64,000 nt of DNA, from contig NZ_NOXT01000121.1 in assembly GCF_002251755.1 (NCBI RefSeq), positions 1 to 64,000 of the forward strand, read 5' to 3'. A program made the translations under genes and the position numbers. The stretch is from Sandarakinorhabdus cyanobacteriorum (GTDB taxonomy: Bacteria; Pseudomonadota; Alphaproteobacteria; Sphingomonadales; Sphingomonadaceae). Below the pieces are notes generated by a model that was given only the letters and a program-made list of their open reading frames with translations, was not told the DNA's origin and did no database searches. Position 1 is the stretch's first letter. Every line of letters begins with the position of its first letter. Shown one piece after another: positions 8,019 to 16,911 of this stretch.

Positions 8019-10546
8019 ACCCCTGGGAAATTCTGGGCCTGCCGCCGGGCGCAGACCGCGACGCGATACGCCGTGCCTATGCGCGAGCTCTGAAGGGCGT
8101 GAACCCGGAGGATGATCCCGAAGGCTTCATGGCATTGCGGGCCGCCCATGATGCGGCGCTGAACCAGCTGAAATGGCGCCAGCAATGGCCGGACGAGGCG
8201 CCCGACGACGAAGCGCCGACCGCCGAAGCCCCTTCCCCCGCGCCGCCGCCCGAACCCGCCCCGCCCCAGGCTGATCTGACCACGCCGGTCGATCCGGCAG
8301 TGGCTGCGCTGGCGGCCGAGCGGGCGGCGGATCAGGCCGATCTGCTGGCACGGCAGCAGGCGCTGTTCGATGCCATCATCGCCGGGCCCGACCAGCCGCG
8401 CCAGCAGCGCGCGCTTGATGATTTGCTGGCGGCCCCGGCGCTGATCGACATTGCGGCGCGCGACCGCATCGAACCCTGGGTCGCGGCCGTGATGGCCCAT
8501 CATCTGCCCGACAGCGACCCGCTGGTGGTGCATGCGATCGAACGCTTTGGCTGGTCCGATCTGCCGCCGGGCCAGCGCAGCCCCGATATCGACCGGCTGC
8601 TGCGCCGGCGCGAGGAGGGCGAGTTCGTCGTCAACATGGCCCGCCGCCACACGCCGCTGCATCTGGGCTATGTCGCATTGTCGGCGCCGCCGGGCATGGG
8701 CTGGTGGCGGCAGCTGAAGGCGCTGTTTTCGGCCGAGCCGGCGCAGACGCGGCAGATCCTGGGCCTGGTGGACGGGCCCTTGCCGGGCATTGCCGATTGG
8801 CTGAATGCCGATGCGCTGGCCTGGTGGCGCAGCTATCATGGCAAGCCCCGGCTGCGGCTGTGGATGATCCTTGTCATGATCCCGCTGGCATCGGTGCTGC
8901 TGGTTGCCGCGCTCGATGGCGCGGGCTGGGCGGAGCCGGCCGCGGCCGGGCTCAGCCTGCTGGCCTGGGCGGCGCCGTGGGGCCTGTTGTGGCTGCTCCG
9001 CCGCCGCTTGGACTGGCAATCGGATTGGGACCGGCCGGAATGGCATTATGCGGCCTGGCCATTGGCCGTGCTGGCGCTGCCGCTGCTGGCCGCACTGTGG
9101 CCGGCGGTGCCGCTGCTGAACCCCCTGTTCCTGCTGCCGCTGCTGCTCGCCTGTGGCTGGATGCTGCTGGCCAATGATCAATTGCACCCGGAAGGCTGGC
9201 GCGATCTTGCCCCCGGCCTGATCCGCGCCCTGCCGGTTTGGCTGTTCCTGGCGCTGCTGGTGGGCGGTGCGCCGGCGGCGGATGGCCAAGGGCCGATCCG
9301 GGCCATGGCGATCTGCGGTTGCGGCCTGGCCTGGTGGCAGGCGGGAGACCAGATCAGCTGGGCGGCACGGCGGCTGCTGTCGCGCTGGGGGCAACAGGCG
9401 GGCGGGCCGCTGGCGCCCTGGCTGGTGCTGGCGGCCGGCGCGGTCGCTGCCGGTCTGGCGGCCGGCCTGGCGCTGATCGATGCCGGGCTGGTGGGCCGGG
9501 CCCTGGGCCTGCTGGCGCTGCCGGCGCTGGCAGGGCTGGTGGCCTTGCGGATGACCAGCGGCTGGCAACAGATCGCGCCGGTCGTGGCGTTGGCCGGGCT
9601 GGCCCTGCTGTGCCTTGAACTGATCAGCCTGATCGACCCATCGGTTGAGGGCGCCGGCGGGATCATCGCCGGGCTGGGCAGCAGCAGCTGGTGGATTGAC
9701 GAACGCACCGGCCTGCCGCGCACTGGCCTGCTGTTCTTCCTGGTGTTTGGCGCCACCTCGCTGTGGCGGATGCTGCGCGGCAACCAGGGCGATGGCGGCG
9801 GCTGGCTGGTGCGCTTTGTGGTGATTGCCGTGCTGGTGGCCATTGTGGCTGGCCTGTGGGAACGCCCGCCGGCTGGCGAGCAGCAGCCGCCGCGCCGGGA
9901 AGGCAAGTGGCAGCCGGCCCGGCCCGTGGGCGATACCAGGGCCTGGATCGATGCGGCCGCCCTGCAGGCGCCCGCCGGCGATTATCGCTATGAGGTGCGG
10001 CTGGCCGTTGCCGGTGATGGCCGCGTTGCCGATTGCAGCATGGCGCAATCAACCGGCGTTGCCCGCCTGGACAAGGCGCTGTGCCAGCAGATCATCGCCA
10101 ACGCCCGGTTCAAGCCGGCCCTGAACGATGCCGGACAGGCGATGGCCAGCCTGGAGTTTTTCAAGGGCCAGGTCCGCCAGCTGCCGCAGGTGGCACCGCC
10201 GCCGCCGGCTGCACCGCCGCCGATCCGCTGCCCCGACCGCCAGATCAGCGGGCCGATGGTGGCCGAGCCCTGCATGCAGGACCGCTGGTTCCATGATGGC
10301 AGTTATCCGGCGGCGGCGCTGGCGGCCGGGCACAGTGGCACCGTGGGCTATCGGCTGGAGGTCGGCCGTGATGGCCGGGTGGAATCCTGCCAGATCGACG
10401 CGTCAAGCGGGCACGCCAGCCTGGATCGCGGCACCTGCGTGTTGCTGAAGGCCCGGGCGCGGTTCGTGCCGGCCCAGGATGTGGATGGCAGCCCGATGCC
10501 CTGGACCTATCGCGGCGCGATTGAATGGCAGCTTGCGAAACGGTGA
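8015..10546 (+). CDS. J-like domain / polytopic membrane / double TonB-C-like protein, HscC partner
   Basis: This is an 843-residue multidomain protein. Residues 1-50 resemble the J-like domain of DjlB/DjlC-type proteins (MNPWEILGLPPGAD, AYARALK), but the HPD tripeptide is replaced by NPE in VNPEDDPEGF. A Pro/Ala/Glu-rich linker and an alpha-helical cytoplasmic part follow. Between about residues 282 and 615 there are some nine to eleven hydrophobic helices. The C terminus has two TonB-C-like repeats: near 650-715 (GDGRVADCSM, ARLDKALCQQI, ARFKPA) and near 755-840 (RDGRVESCQI, ASLDRGTCVLL, ARFVPA), each with a cysteine pair, separated by a proline-rich spacer. Such repeats normally face the periplasm. 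The GTG start overlaps hscC by 4 bp. I know HscC-J gene pairs but not this fusion. Confidence 0.8.
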   Translation: MNPWEILGLPPGADRDAIRRAYARALKGVNPEDDPEGFMALRAAHDAALNQLKWRQQWPDEAPDDEAPTAEAPSPAPPPEPAPPQADLTTPVDPAVAALAAERAADQADLLARQQALFDAIIAGPDQPRQQRALDDLLAAPALIDIAARDRIEPWVAAVMAHHLPDSDPLVVHAIERFGWSDLPPGQRSPDIDRLLRRREEGEFVVNMARRHTPLHLGYVALSAPPGMGWWRQLKALFSAEPAQTRQILGLVDGPLPGIADWLNADALAWWRSYHGKPRLRLWMILVMIPLASVLLVAALDGAGWAEPAAAGLSLLAWAAPWGLLWLLRRRLDWQSDWDRPEWHYAAWPLAVLALPLLAALWPAVPLLNPLFLLPLLLACGWMLLANDQLHPEGWRDLAPGLIRALPVWLFLALLVGGAPAADGQGPIRAMAICGCGLAWWQAGDQISWAARRLLSRWGQQAGGPLAPWLVLAAGAVAAGLAAGLALIDAGLVGRALGLLALPALAGLVALRMTSGWQQIAPVVALAGLALLCLELISLIDPSVEGAGGIIAGLGSSSWWIDERTGLPRTGLLFFLVFGATSLWRMLRGNQGDGGGWLVRFVVIAVLVAIVAGLWERPPAGEQQPPRREGKWQPARPVGDTRAWIDAAALQAPAGDYRYEVRLAVAGDGRVADCSMAQSTGVARLDKALCQQIIANARFKPALNDAGQAMASLEFFKGQVRQLPQVAPPPPAAPPPIRCPDRQISGPMVAEPCMQDRWFHDGSYPAAALAAGHSGTVGYRLEVGRDGRVESCQIDASSGHASLDRGTCVLLKARARFVPAQDVDGSPMPWTYRGAIEWQLAKR

Positions 10547-11113
10547 TTCGGCGGCCGATTCGGCACCGATTCGAACGAATGTGGCGCTGATCATGCCAAA
10601 TCGCGTAATTTTTTGACGCAATCGACCTTAACTTTTGTCATTTCCACCCTCGCCAAATGACGCAGAGCGGTGCGCATTTGGCGTGCGCGCTGCCATTTCC
10701 GGCATCGGCAGATGGTAAATGGCCCCGGTCGCCGCACCTGCGGGCCTGACCCATTTAGCACGCTGATTTCACGGGCTTTTCACGGCAGCGAATATTTTGG
10801 CAAGGGAGATTGCCAATTTCTCGCTGCGTGCCGCTAAGCCGTTGATATCCGCCTTTTTTTGCAATTAATCAATTTCTGTAAAACTTTGCTTCGTTCAAGT
10901 AAACATGGAGCATGTCGTTAGTTTTAATGAATATTGCTGTAACCATTTTGGATATTGTGCTGAAAAAAAAGCACCAATATGCATGTTTCTGGGATACCGG
11001 CTGGAGGGAGCAGTGGTTTCATCCGACCGGCATCAACGGTGATCCCCTGGATAGAAGTATTTTTCTATCCGGTCTCAATAACGGCTACGGCCGTAACAGC
11101 GGGAACAGTTGAA
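10547..11113. other. Long A/T-rich upstream region of the Flp pilin gene
   Basis: This is the most A/T-rich part of the window (especially 10840-11000) and separates the hscC operon from the Tad cluster. It holds no gene I can support. A 9-bp inverted repeat (CGCCAAATG / CATTTGGCG, 10651-10659 and 10675-10683) is visible. A/T-rich upstream DNA of this length suits a strong, multiply regulated pilin promoter with a long 5' leader, but no single promoter could be picked with confidence and no sigma-54 -24/-12 pair was found. Confidence 0.55.
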
Positions 11114-11311
11114 ATGATCAAGATCCTCAAGAACCTGAAGTCGAACAAGTCGGGCGCTTCGGCTGCCGAATACGCCCTGATCGTCGCCGTGCTGGGCGGC
11201 CTGGTCGTTGCCGGCGCCAACGCCTTCGGTGGCTCGCTGAGCACCGCCATGACCAGCGCCGGCACCGCGCTGGAAGGTCAGTCGGACGGCGACTTCAACG
11301 CCGCCAAGTAA
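11114..11311 (+). CDS. flp: Flp-type type IVb major pilin
   Basis: This 65-residue prepilin is the subunit of the Tad pilus. It has a short positively charged leader (MIKILKNLKSNKSG) ending in the glycine cleaved by prepilin peptidase. The mature N terminus is ASAAEYALIVAVLGG with the conserved Glu at position 5, then one hydrophobic helix and a small Ser/Thr/Gly-rich tail. The processing enzyme would be the CpaA-like peptidase at the far end of the cluster. A strong hairpin follows 9 bp after the stop, which may keep pilin mRNA abundant relative to the assembly genes. Confidence 0.95.
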   Translation: MIKILKNLKSNKSGASAAEYALIVAVLGGLVVAGANAFGGSLSTAMTSAGTALEGQSDGDFNAAK

Positions 11312-11320
11312 GCTGGTCGG

Positions 11321-11354
11321 GTTGGCTGGCCGGGCGACTGCCCGGCCAGCCAAC
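11321..11354 (+). terminator. Perfect 15-bp hairpin after the pilin gene
   Basis: GTTGGCTGGCCGGGC (11321-11335) pairs without mismatch with 11340-11354 across a GACT loop. There is no T-run, so this is not a textbook intrinsic terminator. It may act as a partial terminator or as a 3' stabiliser of flp mRNA, giving more pilin than assembly machinery. Confidence 0.65.
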
Positions 11355-11712
11355 AAGATTCTGGCCTTTGGCCACAGGTGCAGCCGGAACATCAGGCTGA
11401 TTGATCAGACGGTCCGACGGGGTTCGCGCGCCAGGCGAGGCAAACAGCAGCTGGTGCGACCCGGCACAAGCAAGGACCCCGACCAGCGTAAGGGGCAGGG
11501 GTGCGTTATCCTTGGACGTGCGCCGGCGCAGGGCCGGACGACATGCCAGGCCAGGCCGGCATGAACCATCCAAGGGGTCGATACGTGGGCATGCCCGAGT
11601 TCGCGAAGTTTCTCCCGTCCGTCCGCCCGGATGCCGGCCATGGCCGCCCGGCGCGACGTGATCCTGCCCGGATGCCGGCGCCGCGCGCCGCCCGGATGCG
11701 GTTGCCGCGCTG
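11355..11712. other. Gap between pilin and cpaB; nothing recognised
   Basis: About 360 bp without a supported gene. Many Tad clusters carry the prepilin peptidase gene here; in this window it is at the other end (21144-21629). No remnant of it could be read in any frame. The stretch may hold a secondary promoter for cpaB, but none is obvious. Confidence 0.5.
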
Positions 11713-12591
11713 ATGCGCCGGTCTTCCATCATCATGCTGATTGCCGCCGTGGCGCTGGGCCTGGTGGCCGTGCTGTTTGCCCGCACCTTCATGGGCGTCG
11801 GCGGTGGCGCCGGGGCCGATTCCAGCCGTCGGCTGCGCACCGTGCCCACCGTGGTGGCAGCGGCAGACATCAATTTCGGCGAGAAGCTTGCGCCGGCCAA
11901 GCTGAAGCTGGTCGAATGGCCGGCCGACAATGTGCCGGCGGGCAGCTTCCAGCGCATCGAGGATCTGACCAGCGCCGACGGCCGCACCGCGATGCGACCG
12001 ATCGTGGCCAACGAGATCCTGACGGAAAAATCCCTCGCCACGGGTGCCAATCGCCTGTCGACCGCGCCGTTGCTCAATCCGCAAATGCGCGCCATCGCGG
12101 TGCCGGTGAACGAGGTCGCGGGCGTGTCCGGCCTGATTTTCCCCGGCGACCGGGTGGACGTGTTCTTCACCCGCCAGCCGGAAGAGGCGATGCCCTATGC
12201 CGAGCTGCTGGCGCAGGGCGTGCGCGTGCTGGCCGTGGGCAGCGACACCAACCTGGGCAAGGAAAAGCCCGAGGTGGTGAAGACGGCCACGATCGAGGTG
12301 ACGCCACTGCAGGCGCAGAAAATCTCGCTCGCCCAGACTGTCGGCACGCTCAACCTGGTGCTGCGCCACTTCACCGATGAAGCCCGCGTGCGGCTGGAAA
12401 CCGCCCAGGTGATGGACCTGAACGATGGCACGATCACCCGGCTGGTGCGCAAGCCCGGCGCGGGCAGTGGCGGCGGTGGCGGCCCTGCCGGCGCGCCGGC
12501 GACCGGTGGTTCGACGCCGGCGCCGCCGCCGCCTGGGGTGGTGGTGATGCGGGGCACAACGGAATCCGTTCAGCCGGTGATGGGCAAATGA
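11713..12591 (+). CDS. cpaB: Tad pilus assembly protein CpaB (RcpC-like, SAF domain)
   Basis: CpaB/RcpC is a periplasmic, membrane-anchored protein that works with the secretin in Tad pilus biogenesis. The 292-residue product has an N-terminal anchor (IIMLIAAVALGLVAVLFA). A SAF-like domain follows around residues 45-110 (VVAAADINFGEKLAPAKLKL, then LVEWP), and a conserved block reads MRAIAVPVNEVAGVSGLIFPG, quoted from the RcpC core in one short piece. The C terminus is Gly/Pro-rich. The stop overlaps the start of cpaC (ATGATG at 12588). Confidence 0.92.
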   Translation: MRRSSIIMLIAAVALGLVAVLFARTFMGVGGGAGADSSRRLRTVPTVVAAADINFGEKLAPAKLKLVEWPADNVPAGSFQRIEDLTSADGRTAMRPIVANEILTEKSLATGANRLSTAPLLNPQMRAIAVPVNEVAGVSGLIFPGDRVDVFFTRQPEEAMPYAELLAQGVRVLAVGSDTNLGKEKPEVVKTATIEVTPLQAQKISLAQTVGTLNLVLRHFTDEARVRLETAQVMDLNDGTITRLVRKPGAGSGGGGGPAGAPATGGSTPAPPPPGVVVMRGTTESVQPVMGK

Positions 12592-13985
12592 TGAAACGCG
12601 CCTTCCTGATCGCGGCCTTGGCCGCCGCTGCCCTGCCGGTGTTGCCGGCGATGGCGCAGGCCAGCATGGAGGCCCACACCGGCCTGTCGCTCAACCTGCC
12701 GATCAACAAGTCGCAGACGCTGCGCGTGCCGCGCCCGTTTGCCCGGTTGGCGATCGGCAATGCCGATATTGCCGATGTCTCGGCGGTCACCACCAGTGTC
12801 GCCTATCTGCTGGGCAAGCAGATCGGCACCACCAACCTGACCCTGTATGACAAGGCCGGCGGCGTGATCGCAGTGGTTGATGTGACCGTGAGCCCGGATG
12901 CCATGGGCCTGAAGCAGAAGCTGGCCGAGATCCTGCCGACCGAGAATCTGGGCGTCCAGGTGGCGAACGACACGCTGATCCTGTCGGGCACCGCCTCCAG
13001 CGCTGCGGCGCTGCAGCGCGCGGCCTCGATCGCGGAGGCCTATGCCCCGCGCAAGGTGATGAACATGGCCGGTGTCGGCACCGCCCAGCAGATCCTGCTG
13101 GAGGTGCGCTTTGCCGAGATGCAGCGCGGCACGGTCAAGGCCCTGGGCATCAACAGCGTGGCCTTTGGCGGCCCGGCGCGCGGCACTCTGACCCCGGAAG
13201 GGGTGGTGACCGAAGGCGGCACCATCTCGACGCCGGGCGCCGGCATCAGCGGCACCTTTGGCGCCGCCCTGCGTTTTCCCGGCCTCAACGTCTCGTTCCA
13301 GGCGCTGGAGAGCAAGGGCCTGATCCGCACCCTGGCCCAGCCCAACATCATCGCGCTGTCGGGTGAAACCGCCAACTTCCTGGCGGGCGGCGAGTTTCCG
13401 GTGCCCACCGGTGTTGCGGTGAACGGTCAGGTTTCGATCGAGTTCAAGCAGTTTGGCGTGGCGCTGGCCTTCACGCCCACCTTGCTGGAAGATGGGCTGA
13501 TCAACCTGCTGGTCGCACCCGAAGTGTCGAGCCTTGACCCGACGGCCGGGATTGACCTGAATGGCCTGCGCATTCCCGGCCTGAAGGTGCGCCGTGCCCG
13601 CACCACGCTGGAACTGCGCGATGGCCAGACCTTTGCGCTGGCCGGGCTGATCCAGAATGATTTCCGCGACACCATCAATGCGGTGCCGCTGCTGGGTCGC
13701 CTGCCGATCCTGGGCGCGCTGTTCCGGTCAAGCGGCTTCAACCGCCAGGAAACCGAGCTGGTGATCCTGGTGACACCGCGCATCGTGCGGCCGGTGGCGG
13801 CCGACAGCGGCGCGCTGGCCCTGCCCACCGACCAGGTGGACGAGCCGAGCGACACCGATTTCTTCCTGCTGGGCAACAGCGAACGCCGCGGGCCGATGCT
13901 GCCGGCGCTGCCGCTGCCGGGCCCGGCCAATGCCATCAACAAGCCAGGCGGCGTCGCAGCCGACCACGGCCATATCGTGAGGTGA
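12588..13985 (+). CDS. cpaC: Tad pilus outer-membrane secretin CpaC (RcpA)
   Basis: CpaC forms the outer-membrane pore of the Tad pilus. The 465-residue precursor has a signal peptide (FLIAALAAAALPVLPAMAQA), a pilus-type N-terminal domain with PFARLAIGNADIADV, a BON-like segment (NLGVQVANDTLILSG) and the secretin core (LLEVRFAEMQRGTVKALGIN to QETELVILVTPRIV). The terminal beta signature 'ETELVILVTPRIVRP' is clear. The C-terminal extension after this is short, with a Pro/Leu-rich piece. It starts inside the cpaB stop and is followed after 3 bp by the next reading frame. Confidence 0.94.
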   Translation: MMKRAFLIAALAAAALPVLPAMAQASMEAHTGLSLNLPINKSQTLRVPRPFARLAIGNADIADVSAVTTSVAYLLGKQIGTTNLTLYDKAGGVIAVVDVTVSPDAMGLKQKLAEILPTENLGVQVANDTLILSGTASSAAALQRAASIAEAYAPRKVMNMAGVGTAQQILLEVRFAEMQRGTVKALGINSVAFGGPARGTLTPEGVVTEGGTISTPGAGISGTFGAALRFPGLNVSFQALESKGLIRTLAQPNIIALSGETANFLAGGEFPVPTGVAVNGQVSIEFKQFGVALAFTPTLLEDGLINLLVAPEVSSLDPTAGIDLNGLRIPGLKVRRARTTLELRDGQTFALAGLIQNDFRDTINAVPLLGRLPILGALFRSSGFNRQETELVILVTPRIVRPVAADSGALALPTDQVDEPSDTDFFLLGNSERRGPMLPALPLPGPANAINKPGGVAADHGHIVR

Positions 13986-13988
13986 TGC

Positions 13989-14291
13989 ATGGGCAAGGCT
14001 GCCATCCTTCTGGTTGCCCTGGTGCTGGCCGCACCGGCTGCCGCGCAAGACCGCCAACTGGGTGCTTCGGTGCAGAAGAATGTGGCTGCCCATGTGGTTG
14101 ATCTGCATCCCACCTATGCCGGCGTGAAGATCGAGGGCAGCAATGGCGTGCGCTCCGAAGCTGCCATCAACCGCTATCTTGATGGCCGGGTGACCCCGCT
14201 GCGTTCGATCAGCGGTGAATCCCAGGTGGGTGCCAATGCACAACAGCGGGGCTCTGGCGGCCCCGCCGCCAGCCCGTCGGGGCCACGCTGA
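13989..14291 (+). CDS. Small exported protein in the cpaD position of the Tad cluster
   Basis: The 100-residue protein has a signal peptide (MGKAAILLVALVLAAPAAA, then QDRQ) and no lipobox. The mature part is polar, with SEAAINRYLDGRVTPLRSIS in the middle and a Gly/Ser-rich end. Its place between cpaC and cpaE is where CpaD lipoproteins (about 200 residues) usually lie, but it is half that length and lacks an N-terminal lipidation cysteine, so I do not call it CpaD. Start and stop are tightly coupled to neighbours (TGATG with cpaE), so it is surely expressed with them. Confidence 0.75.
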   Translation: MGKAAILLVALVLAAPAAAQDRQLGASVQKNVAAHVVDLHPTYAGVKIEGSNGVRSEAAINRYLDGRVTPLRSISGESQVGANAQQRGSGGPAASPSGPR

Positions 14292-15517
14292 TGGCTCTGC
14301 TGGCTCGCCTTGGTGCCTTTGCCGGCAAGGCCGCCGATGCCGGCGATACAGCCGCGCGCGAGGGCGGCGACCTGCGCGTGACCATGGTGTTGCACCCGCA
14401 GACGGCCGCCAAGCTGGATGGCGGGCGGCTGAACGTGCTCAACGCCGATATCCGGCTGTTTGACGGTGGCTTTGCCGCCTTTGCCGGCAATGCGCCGCTG
14501 ATCCGCCGCACCGATCTGCTGGTGGTGCAGATCGATCCCGACAATGCCGCCGATCTGGCCGCACTGGAAAATTTTGCCGCCGGCCCCGGCCAGCGTATTC
14601 CGGTGGTGGCTGCGGTGGAGGATCTGACCATCGCCATCACCCGCCGGCTGCTGCGTTCCAGCATCGCCGATGTGCTGCCCATCCCCTTCAGCCTGGAGGA
14701 ACTGGGCCAGGCCATCGATGCCGGGCGGGACCGGGTGGCGCGCGCCACGGGCCAGGGCCCGGCGCGTCAGGCCAATATCATTGCCGTGCAGGGCGTGCTG
14801 GGCGGCATGGGCACCAGCATGGTGGCCACCCAGCTGGCGCAGCTGTGGGCTGATGGCAAGCAGGTGCTGCTGATCGATCTGGACGTGCAGCGGGGCAACG
14901 CCGCGCTCTATCTCAACCTCAAGCCGCGGCTGTCGATCGCCGATCTGATCGAGGCCGAAGACCGGCTGGACGCCGAATTCCTGCGCATGGTGGTGGAACG
15001 CCACCAATCCGGCATGGGCGTGGTGGCGGCCCCGGCCGACATGAACCCGCTGGACGCCCTGACGCCGGAATTCATGGAACGGCTGCTGGATGTGGCGGCG
15101 CAGAATTATGATCTGGTCGTGCTCGACATGCCCGGCGTGTGGATCGACTGGTCGGCCGCCGCCATGCAGAAGGCGGATCAGATCCTGCTGGTGTCACAGC
15201 TCACCGTGTCGGGCGTGCAGCAGTGCCGCCGCCAGCTCGATGTGCTGGAAGCCAATAATCTGGGTGAGCGGGTGCGGGTGGTGATGAACCGCATGACCCC
15301 CGGCCTGTTCGGCAAATATGATCTGTCGGAGGCGGAATCCGTGCTGCGCCACAAGGTGCATTTCGCGCTGTGCAATGATTATCCCACCGTGTCGGCGGCG
15401 CTGGATGAAGGCAAGCCGGTCGGCCAGATGAAGCTGAAGGCGCGCATCGACAAGGAAATGCGCACCATGGCGGCCGCCCTGGCCGATGAACTGCTGGCGC
15501 TGGAGGTCGGGGCATGA
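14291..15517 (+). CDS. cpaE: Tad pilus assembly protein CpaE, MinD/ParA-like with altered P-loop
   Basis: CpaE localises and organises the Tad machine. The 408-residue product has an N-terminal receiver-like domain with no clear phosphorylation site, then a ParA/MinD-type ATPase fold starting near residue 158. The P-loop reads VQGVLGGMGTSMVATQL. Both lysines of the deviant Walker motif (KGGxGKT) are absent, replaced by L and T. Later motifs LLIDLDVQRGN and LVVLDMPG are kept. Loss of the P-loop lysine occurs in other CpaE proteins, but the signature lysine is also missing here. The gene overlaps both neighbours. Confidence 0.9.
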   Translation: MALLARLGAFAGKAADAGDTAAREGGDLRVTMVLHPQTAAKLDGGRLNVLNADIRLFDGGFAAFAGNAPLIRRTDLLVVQIDPDNAADLAALENFAAGPGQRIPVVAAVEDLTIAITRRLLRSSIADVLPIPFSLEELGQAIDAGRDRVARATGQGPARQANIIAVQGVLGGMGTSMVATQLAQLWADGKQVLLIDLDVQRGNAALYLNLKPRLSIADLIEAEDRLDAEFLRMVVERHQSGMGVVAAPADMNPLDALTPEFMERLLDVAAQNYDLVVLDMPGVWIDWSAAAMQKADQILLVSQLTVSGVQQCRRQLDVLEANNLGERVRVVMNRMTPGLFGKYDLSEAESVLRHKVHFALCNDYPTVSAALDEGKPVGQMKLKARIDKEMRTMAAALADELLALEVGA

Positions 15518-16908
15518 TTTTCCCCACCCGTCGCAAGCCCGCGGCGGCGGCACCGCCCACTGCCGACAATGCACCGGCGGCCGTTGCCGCCCCGACCCCG
15601 GCACCGGTGGTGAGCATCAAGGACCGGCGGCGCGACGATTACACCGAACTGAAGGTGACGCTGCACCAGAATCTGATCGATCGCATCAATCTGGCCGCGC
15701 TGGAAACCATGACGCGCGATCAGATGCAGCGCGACATCGGCGACATCGTTCAGGAAATGCTGAAGGAAAACAACCAGGCCCTGAACGCTGCCGAGCGGCG
15801 CCAGCTGGTTGAGGACATATTGGACGAGTTGCTGGGGCTGGGCCCGCTGGAGCCGTTGCTGAAGGATCCGACCATTTCCGACATCATGGTCAACAGCGCG
15901 ACCAAGGTGTTCGTCGAGCGGCGCGGCCGCATCGAGGAGGTGGGCACCCGCTTTGCCAGCGACCAGCACCTGCTGCGCATCATCGGCAAGATCGTTTCCA
16001 ACGTTGGCCGCCGGGTGGACGAAAGCTCGCCGATGGTCGATGCCCGCCTGCCCGACGGCAGCCGCATCAATGCCATCATCCCGCCGCTGGCCATCGATGG
16101 GCCCTGCCTGTCGATCCGCAAATTCCCGCCCAGCCGCACCAGCATCGACAAGCTGGTCGAGTATGGATCGATGACCCCGGATTGCGCCACCATGCTGAAG
16201 GCGGTGGTGGCCAGCCGGCGCAACGTCATCGTGTCGGGCGGCACCGGTTCGGGCAAGACGACGATGCTGAACGCCCTGTCGGCCTCCATCGGTGCCCATG
16301 AACGCGTGGTCACCATCGAGGATTCGGCCGAGCTGCAGTTGCAGCAGAGCCATGTCGTGCGGCTGGAAACCCGCCCGGCCAACATCGAGGGCCGCGGCGA
16401 GGTCAACCAGCGCGATCTGGTGAAGAACGCGCTGCGGATGCGGCCCGACCGGGTGATCCTGGGCGAAATCCGATCGGGTGAAGCCTTCGACATGCTGCAG
16501 GCGATGAACACCGGCCACGATGGTTCGATGACGACGCTGCATGCCAACACGCCGCGCGATGCGCTGTCGCGCCTGGAACAGATGATCGGCATGTCGGGCA
16601 TCGATATCAGCCCGAAATCGGCGCGCGCCCAGATCGCATCGGCGATCAACGTGGTGCTGCAACTGGAACGCCTGCAGGATGGCACCCGCCGTGTCACCTC
16701 GGTGGCGGAAATCACCGGGATGGAAGGCGACATCATCCTGATGCAGGAAATCTTCAAGTTCGTGCGCGAAGGGGTGGATGCCGAAGGCAAGGTGATCGGC
16801 GAGATGCGGCCGATGGGCGTGCGGCCCAAGTTCATGGAAGTGTTGAAATCGCGCGGCTATGATCTGCCGTCGACGATGTTCGACCCGTTCCGGCGCAAGG
16901 ACAGCTGA
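15514..16908 (+). CDS. cpaF: Tad secretion ATPase CpaF (TadA)
   Basis: This hexameric ATPase powers pilus extension and retraction at the inner membrane. The 464-residue product has a variable Pro/Ala-rich N terminus, an N-terminal domain with DILDELLGLGPLEPLLKDP, Walker A SGGTGSGKTTML, an Asp box in VVTIEDSAELQL, Walker B in DRVILGEIRSGEAFDMLQ and a His box around GHDGSMTTLHANTPRDAL. The start overlaps the cpaE stop by 4 bp (ATGA). It is followed after 3 bp by tadB. Confidence 0.97.
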   Translation: MIFPTRRKPAAAAPPTADNAPAAVAAPTPAPVVSIKDRRRDDYTELKVTLHQNLIDRINLAALETMTRDQMQRDIGDIVQEMLKENNQALNAAERRQLVEDILDELLGLGPLEPLLKDPTISDIMVNSATKVFVERRGRIEEVGTRFASDQHLLRIIGKIVSNVGRRVDESSPMVDARLPDGSRINAIIPPLAIDGPCLSIRKFPPSRTSIDKLVEYGSMTPDCATMLKAVVASRRNVIVSGGTGSGKTTMLNALSASIGAHERVVTIEDSAELQLQQSHVVRLETRPANIEGRGEVNQRDLVKNALRMRPDRVILGEIRSGEAFDMLQAMNTGHDGSMTTLHANTPRDALSRLEQMIGMSGIDISPKSARAQIASAINVVLQLERLQDGTRRVTSVAEITGMEGDIILMQEIFKFVREGVDAEGKVIGEMRPMGVRPKFMEVLKSRGYDLPSTMFDPFRRKDS

Positions 16909-16911
16909 GCC

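Noticed and set aside
10912-11112. Open frame of 66 codons upstream of flp
   Set aside because: It lies in the A/T-rich leader, has no ribosome site, no family resemblance and runs into the pilin start region; it is more likely 5' leader or promoter DNA.
13989-14291. Calling the small Tad-cluster gene cpaD
   Set aside because: It is about half the usual length, lacks a lipobox and shows no clear CpaD motif; position alone is not enough.
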